This document shows, one piece after another, positions 59,846 to 64,000 of a stretch of 64,000 nucleotides of DNA; within the stretch, counting starts at the first letter, position 1; every line of letters starts with the position of its first letter. Where the stretch lies: contig SUYP01000005.1 in assembly GCA_015060395.1 (NCBI GenBank), positions 62,001 through 126,000 on the forward strand, written 5' to 3'. The position numbers and the translations under genes are program-made. The notes under the pieces were generated by a model. The model saw nothing but the letters and a program-made list of their open reading frames with translations, was not told where the DNA came from and did not search any database. This stretch comes from Bacteroidales bacterium. Its GTDB lineage: Bacteria > Bacteroidota > Bacteroidia > Bacteroidales > UBA932.

Positions 59846-59873
59846 AAAATCCCGCATCACTGCGGGATTTTTT
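59844..59873 (+). terminator. Intrinsic terminator ending the hairpin array
   Basis: AAAAAATCCCGCA-tcac-TGCGGGATTTTTT, a strong stem with T-run on the plus strand and A-run for the minus strand. No plus-strand gene precedes it within 980 bp, so it may end a small RNA read from the array; on the minus strand it lies 137 bp after trmD. Confidence 0.75.
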
Positions 59874-60009
59874 GGTTAGTTAGTAGTGTAGTGTATTTCC
59901 CTTTTGGGATGATTAATTATTAGTGGTTAGAAACGTCTGATTGACATTAAATCGTTATGTCGAATGCAAATTTAGATATTAAATTGATATTTGCAAATAA
60001 TTTTAGCTT

Positions 60010-60687
60010 TTATTCTTTCAAAAGATTAGGACGAAGCAGTTTTGTACGCTCAAGAGCCTGCTCATCCTGCCATTCCCTGATCAGTTTAGGGTTGCCGCAA
60101 AGCAGGACTTCCGGTACCTTCCACCCATTGAACTCTGCCGGCCTGGTATATACCGGAGGGGAGAGAAGACCGTCCTGGAAGCTGTCGCTCAGGGCCGATG
60201 TCTCATCTGAGAGGGCTCCCGGAATCAGTCTGATTATCGAATCTGCGAGTATGGCTGCAGGAAGTTCTCCGCCGCTGAGAACGTAGTCTCCGCAGGAAAT
60301 CTCCCTTGTGATGAGGTGCTCTCTGATGCGGTGGTCTATTCCTTTATAATGTCCGCATAACAGTATGATGTTCTCCTTGAGGGAAAGCTCGTTGGCTATA
60401 CCCTGGTTCAGAATCTCTCCGTCGGGGGACATATATATGACTTCATCGTAGTCTCTTTCTGCCTTAAGTTCCTGAATCATATTATATACAGGCTCGAGCA
60501 TAATTACCATTCCGGCATCTCCGCCGTAGCTGTAATCATCGACCTGAAGGCGTGGTCCCTTGCCGTATTTCCGGAGATTGTGTATGTGGATTTCCACCAG
60601 GCCTTTCTTTATGGCGCGGCCTACAATGGAATGGCTCAGAGGGCTTTCAAGGAGTTCAGGGACGACCGTGATTATGTCAATTCTCAT
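60010..60687 (-). CDS. trmD: tRNA (guanine37-N1)-methyltransferase
   Basis: 225 residues from the ATG at 60687. [20 protein letters not shown] start, [12 protein letters not shown] near 58, trefoil-knot SAM site with [13 protein letters not shown] near 112 and [20 protein letters not shown] near 131 (two stretches), and [20 protein letters not shown] near 176. It prevents frameshifting at G36/G37 tRNAs. No rpsP, rimM or rplS gene is adjacent, unlike the proteobacterial operon. Confidence 0.95.
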   Translation of the reverse strand: MRIDIITVVPELLESPLSHSIVGRAIKKGLVEIHIHNLRKYGKGPRLQVDDYSYGGDAGMVIMLEPVYNMIQELKAERDYDEVIYMSPDGEILNQGIANELSLKENIILLCGHYKGIDHRIREHLITREISCGDYVLSGGELPAAILADSIIRLIPGALSDETSALSDSFQDGLLSPPVYTRPAEFNGWKVPEVLLCGNPKLIREWQDEQALERTKLLRPNLLKE

Positions 60688-60719
60688 AATAAATTGTTTC
60701 AAATAGATTTTTCGTCCTG

Positions 60720-60727
60720 CAAAAATA
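60720..60727 (-). promoter_or_regulatory. -7 box of trmD
   Basis: TATTTTTG on the minus strand, 33 bp before the start codon at 60687. Confidence 0.4.
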
Positions 60728-60759
60728 ACATTTTGATGTGAGTTTTACTAAAAAAATGG

Positions 60760-60767
60760 TATATTTG
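60760..60767 (+). promoter_or_regulatory. -7 box of the DUF349 gene
   Basis: TATATTTG; a TTTG (60732) lies 24 bp upstream, slightly too far for the consensus. The box places transcription near 60773, so the ATG at 60805 rather than the in-frame one at 60772 is the start. Confidence 0.45.
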
Positions 60768-60804
60768 CCACTTGTATGAATTTATAAACCAAAACTCCGT
60801 TATT

Positions 60805-62595
60805 ATGAGTGAAGAGATCATCCCTGATGTTGAACTGACATCAGATGTAGTAGTGGCTGAGCCTGTGGAGAATGCAGAGCCAGCTGTAAATTATTCTGAA
60901 AAGACACTTGCAGAGCTTATCAGACTTTTCGAGGAACTTGTTCAGAATGAGGAAAGAATGAAAATGTCCAAGGAAGCTGAGGCTATCAAGTCTGCTTTCT
61001 ACAAGAGGCTTCAGAAGGAAAAGGCGGAAGCAGGACTTGTAACAGCTGACCCGGCTCCGGAAGCTGAAGAAACAGAGGAGACTGAAGCACCGGCTGAGGA
61101 TACTGTAAGCGAGAATCCTTTTGCAGAGGTGGAAAGAGGCTTCAAGGACCTTTATAATAAATATAAGAAGGAGCGTGCCGAATATAACAGGCAGCTTGAG
61201 AAGGAGCGCGAGGACAATCTCGCAAAGAAGGAGGCTGTAATAGCCGATCTCAAGGCTCTTCTCGAAAAGCAGGAAGATGTCAATGCGACCTTCCCTGAGT
61301 TCCGTGAGATCCAGAACCGTTGGAGGGCTATCGGTCCGGTTCCTGCGCAGAGCTACAGAAATATAAATGAGACTTATCAGCTCTATGTGGAGCAGTTCTA
61401 TGATATGGTCAAGATCAATCGCGAACTTCGTGATCTTGATTTCAAGAAGAATCTTGAGGCAAAGGAGCAGTTCTGTGCATACGCAGAGAAACTTGCCGAG
61501 AATCCTAATGTAGTAGAAGCATTCCGCGAACTTCAGAAGCTTCACGAGCAGTGGAAGGAGTTCGGACCTGTGGCAAAGGAATACAGGGATCAGATCTGGG
61601 ACCGTTTCAAGGCGGCTACTGCAGTCATCAACAAGAAATATCAGGCTTTCTTCGAGGGTATCAAGGAGCAGCAGGCTGAGAATCTTGTGAAGAAGACCGC
61701 TCTTTGCGAGAAGGTTGAAGAGATTGCCGAAAGGGAGGTTACCAACTCTAATGAGTGGAATGCTTTCTCAAAGGAGATCGAAGATGTACAGAAGGAATGG
61801 AAGACAATCGGTTTTGCTTCAAAGAAGGAGAACCAGAAGATTTATGACCGTTTCCGTGCAGCCTGCGACAAGTTCTATGGCCGCAAGCGTGATTTCTATA
61901 CTGAGTATAAGGACAGCATCAATGCCAATCTGGAGAAGAAGATTTCTCTTTGCGAAGCAGCAGAGGCTCTCAAGTCAAGCACAGAGTGGAAGAAGGCAAC
62001 AGATCAGTTCATTAACCTTCAGAAGCAGTGGAAGGAGATCGGAGCAGTCCCTCGCAAGAAGTCAGAGCAGCTTTGGAAGAGATTCCGTGCCGCTTGTGAT
62101 GAGTTCTTTGCAGAGCGTGACAAGAATGCCAAGCCTGAGAATGACTTCTATGGCAATCTCAAGGCAAAGCAGCGTCTGATCGAGGAAATCAAGGCATACG
62201 AGATCAAGAATGACGACTCGGATGCAGCTGCAATGCAGGATTTCCAGAAGAGATGGCAGGAGATCGGATTTGTTCCTTTCAAGGAGAAGGACAATATCGC
62301 CCAGGCATACAAGGAGGCTCTCAATCTCAAGTTCCCTAACAATGGACGAGGAGGCAACCGTAGAGGTCGTGGCGCAAGACCGGCTCTCTCAGAAAAGGAC
62401 CGTCTGATCCAGAAGTACAATCAGCTGGAGCAGGATATCGTGACTTACGAGAACAATATCGGTTTCTTCTCAATGTCCAAGAATTCGGCTCCTCTTGTAA
62501 AGCAGATGGAAGAAAGGATCGCTCAGTCAAAGGAGGAACTCAAGGCTCTCGCAGAGCAGATCAGAGTTCTGACCGAGGCAGAGGAACAGGAATAA
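60805..62595 (+). CDS. DUF349 repeat protein
   Basis: 596 residues, highly charged and helical. An acidic N-terminal part (about 1-115) precedes five DUF349 repeats, each with a W-x-x-I/F-G signature: RWRAIGPVP near 175, QWKEFGPVA near 248, EWKTIGFAS near 321, QWKEIGAVP near 403 and RWQEIGFVP near 479. A basic Gly/Arg patch (NNGRGGNRRGRGARP near 511) and a C-terminal coiled coil end it. The family is found in many bacteria, and its role is unknown; the RGG-like patch suggests nucleic-acid contact, which is inference. Codon bias is strong, suggesting high expression. Confidence 0.82.
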   Translation: MSEEIIPDVELTSDVVVAEPVENAEPAVNYSEKTLAELIRLFEELVQNEERMKMSKEAEAIKSAFYKRLQKEKAEAGLVTADPAPEAEETEETEAPAEDTVSENPFAEVERGFKDLYNKYKKERAEYNRQLEKEREDNLAKKEAVIADLKALLEKQEDVNATFPEFREIQNRWRAIGPVPAQSYRNINETYQLYVEQFYDMVKINRELRDLDFKKNLEAKEQFCAYAEKLAENPNVVEAFRELQKLHEQWKEFGPVAKEYRDQIWDRFKAATAVINKKYQAFFEGIKEQQAENLVKKTALCEKVEEIAEREVTNSNEWNAFSKEIEDVQKEWKTIGFASKKENQKIYDRFRAACDKFYGRKRDFYTEYKDSINANLEKKISLCEAAEALKSSTEWKKATDQFINLQKQWKEIGAVPRKKSEQLWKRFRAACDEFFAERDKNAKPENDFYGNLKAKQRLIEEIKAYEIKNDDSDAAAMQDFQKRWQEIGFVPFKEKDNIAQAYKEALNLKFPNNGRGGNRRGRGARPALSEKDRLIQKYNQLEQDIVTYENNIGFFSMSKNSAPLVKQMEERIAQSKEELKALAEQIRVLTEAEEQE

Positions 62596-62653
62596 TCTTA
62601 ATGGCGGTGGCCGGTCTGGTCACCGTCAGTTTGTGTAATAATTAAATATTCAG

Positions 62654-64000
62654 ATGAATAAGAGTAATTTGACAGGATTCGTCTTGATTTTTGCCATAAT
62701 GATGGGATTCTCGTGGTATCAGTCAAGACAGTACCAGAAGCAGGCTGCAGCTCAGGCTCAGCTTGATTCTATCGCAAGAGTCGAGCAGATGGCTGCGATG
62801 GCTATGGACTCGATGAAGAGGGCGCAGGGAATTGTGCCGGAAAATGAGGTGAATGTGATGACTATGCCTGCATACAAGGACAGTATGCTCACGGAGGCAA
62901 GACTTGCATCGGCTTCGTTCCATAAGCTTGAGAATGACAAGATCGAAATAGAGTTCACGACAAAGGGTGCCCAGCCTTATACTGTAAAGATCAAGGATTA
63001 CAAGGCATACGACAGTACTGACCTCTATCTGATCAAGCCGCAGGCAAGCGAATATGGCATCAGCCTTTTCGCAGGAGAGAATATCAATACCAAGGATTTT
63101 GTATTCCAGGTTGCGGAGCATAATGATTCTACCATCATTATGCAGCTTCCTTTTGCCGGAGGCGGATATATCCAGCAGAAGTTCTGGCTCGAGAGCGGCA
63201 GTTATATGATGCAGAATGAGCTTTCGTTCGTGAATATGGACGGAATCATTCCAAGGAATGTATCGATGCTCGATATCGACTGGTCTGTTGTGATTCCTCG
63301 TCTTGAGAAGGGATACAAGAATGAAAAGCAGTATTCTAAGCTTGACTTCTATTACGACGGTGACAAGAAGCCTGAGGAAATCGGCCGCGGACGTGACGAA
63401 AGCGAGCGTATCGATACCAGATTCAAATGGTTTGCCTTCCAGCAGCAGTTCTTCTCTGCAATTATGACTGCAGGTACGGAGTTCTCTTCAGCAGACTTCA
63501 GCCTTAAGTTCTACTCTGAAGACGAGTACAAGGCTGCAGGCAACCTTATGGCTTGCTCGGCAAATCTCCGTTCTGATTTCCAGGCAGGTTCTGGCAACGT
63601 AACCATACCTTATCAGTTCTACTTCGGTCCTAATGACTATCGTACATTGAAGTCATACGATCAGAAATATGAGAAGATCATTCCTCTTGGAGGATGGATG
63701 GTGGGCTGGTTCAGCCGTCTTGTGATCATCCCTTGCTTTGACTTCCTCGGAAGATTCATAAGCAATTACGGTCTGGTCATCCTGCTTATGACCATCTTCA
63801 TCAAGCTTCTGATATCTCCGCTTACAATCAAGTCGTACAAGTCTTCGGCGAAGATGCAGGTGATCAAGCCAGAGGTTGACAAGCTCAATGCGAAGTATCC
63901 TAACGAGAAGGATGCGATGAAGAAGCAGCAGGCTATGATGGATCTGTACCAGAAGGCCGGCATCAGTCCTATGGGAGGCTGTCTGCCTATGCTTCTGCAG
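62654..64000 (+). CDS. yidC: Membrane protein insertase YidC, 3' end beyond window
   Basis: The frame is open from the ATG at 62654 to the last base (449 codons). N-terminal helix (about 4-20: LTGFVLIFAIMMGFSWY), a long periplasmic beta domain (about 60-350, with LDFYYDGDKKPEEIG and FKWFAFQQQFFSAIM near 257), and the start of the insertase core: GWFSRLVIIPCF-like helix near 355 and ANYGLVILLMTIFIKLLISP near 374, followed by SSAKMQVIKPEV. It inserts inner-membrane proteins alone or with SecYEG. A ribosomal L34/rnpA neighbourhood is not seen upstream. Confidence 0.95.
   Translation, partial: MNKSNLTGFVLIFAIMMGFSWYQSRQYQKQAAAQAQLDSIARVEQMAAMAMDSMKRAQGIVPENEVNVMTMPAYKDSMLTEARLASASFHKLENDKIEIEFTTKGAQPYTVKIKDYKAYDSTDLYLIKPQASEYGISLFAGENINTKDFVFQVAEHNDSTIIMQLPFAGGGYIQQKFWLESGSYMMQNELSFVNMDGIIPRNVSMLDIDWSVVIPRLEKGYKNEKQYSKLDFYYDGDKKPEEIGRGRDESERIDTRFKWFAFQQQFFSAIMTAGTEFSSADFSLKFYSEDEYKAAGNLMACSANLRSDFQAGSGNVTIPYQFYFGPNDYRTLKSYDQKYEKIIPLGGWMVGWFSRLVIIPCFDFLGRFISNYGLVILLMTIFIKLLISPLTIKSYKSSAKMQVIKPEVDKLNAKYPNEKDAMKKQQAMMDLYQKAGISPMGGCLPMLLQ

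Noticed and set aside
1..64000. tRNA or rRNA genes
   Set aside because: Intergenic stretches were read for T-arm and cloverleaf sequences and rRNA blocks; none was found. The only structural RNAs supported are rnpB and the 6S candidate.

Overview
The window reads as a chromosome segment of a Bacteroidota bacterium, most likely a gut Bacteroidales. The evidence is the recurring promoter -7 box TAnnTTTG (with TTTG-like -33 boxes about 19-21 bp upstream), the near absence of Shine-Dalgarno sequences, and a Bacteroidota gene set: DUF4252, DUF3276, DUF5606, DUF1846 and DUF6340 proteins, an outer-membrane TonB receptor under a TPP riboswitch, the glycine-lipid pair glsB/glsA, and a four-subunit 2-oxoacid:ferredoxin oxidoreductase. 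Genus is not resolved. No prophage, insertion sequence, CRISPR array, tRNA or rRNA gene was seen. The accessory content is small and lies mostly in intergenic palindromes.

Layout. 1-6.1 kb: 3' part of lpdA carrying an in-frame dispersed-repeat insertion, a YfcC-type carrier, a membrane LytTR regulator, deoxynucleoside kinase, glutamate dehydrogenase. 6.1-10 kb (minus): outer-membrane barrel protein, acyltransferase and BASS-family transporter as one operon behind a 122-bp imperfect palindrome. 10.1-13.3 kb (plus): two-gene cytochrome c maturation system (ResB-like and CcsA) with a tri-heme peroxidase. 13.3-19.2 kb: yicC, dinB, glnS, a TPR protein. 19.2-24 kb: toxin-antitoxin pair, GH5 lipoprotein, LytTR regulator coupled to an unknown membrane protein, divergent creD. 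24-28.5 kb (minus): the zapA cluster, a 6S-RNA-like element, rny and dsbD. 28.5-31.1 kb: ferredoxin-dependent oxidoreductase operon. 31.3-33.4 kb: purine salvage pair. 33.4-37 kb: M28 peptidase and NAD synthetase. 37-39 kb: an ECF sigma operon with two DUF4252 proteins and a recognisable ECF promoter. 39.1-45.2 kb: DUF3276 gene and the long nusB-yajC-YbbR-coaE-DUF5606-rimO-DUF6340 run. 45.2-49.5 kb: an elaborate palindrome and glpABC. 49.5-53 kb: glycine lipid genes and DUF1846. 53 kb: RNase P RNA. 53.5-55.6 kb: an OYE-family flavoenzyme translationally coupled to a steroid-5-alpha-reductase-family membrane protein. 55.7-58.9 kb: glutamine cyclotransferase, TPP riboswitch and TonB receptor. 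59.6-59.9 kb: an array of small hairpins. 60-64 kb: trmD, a DUF349 protein, and yidC running off the end.

How the parts fit: most is core anaerobic physiology (ferredoxin-linked oxidation, glycerol-3-phosphate oxidation to quinone, peroxide handling by cytochrome c, envelope lipids, RNA turnover). The most interesting items are the 5-alpha-reductase plus OYE cassette (candidate steroid or bile-acid A-ring reduction), a glutamine-dependent NAD synthetase whose glutaminase nucleophile Cys is Gly, two LytTR loci each with 20-21-bp-spaced direct repeats in the promoter region, the ECF auto-promoter, the 6S RNA candidate overlapping the zapA stop, and three kinds of structured intergenic DNA (9.9, 45.2 and 59.6 kb).
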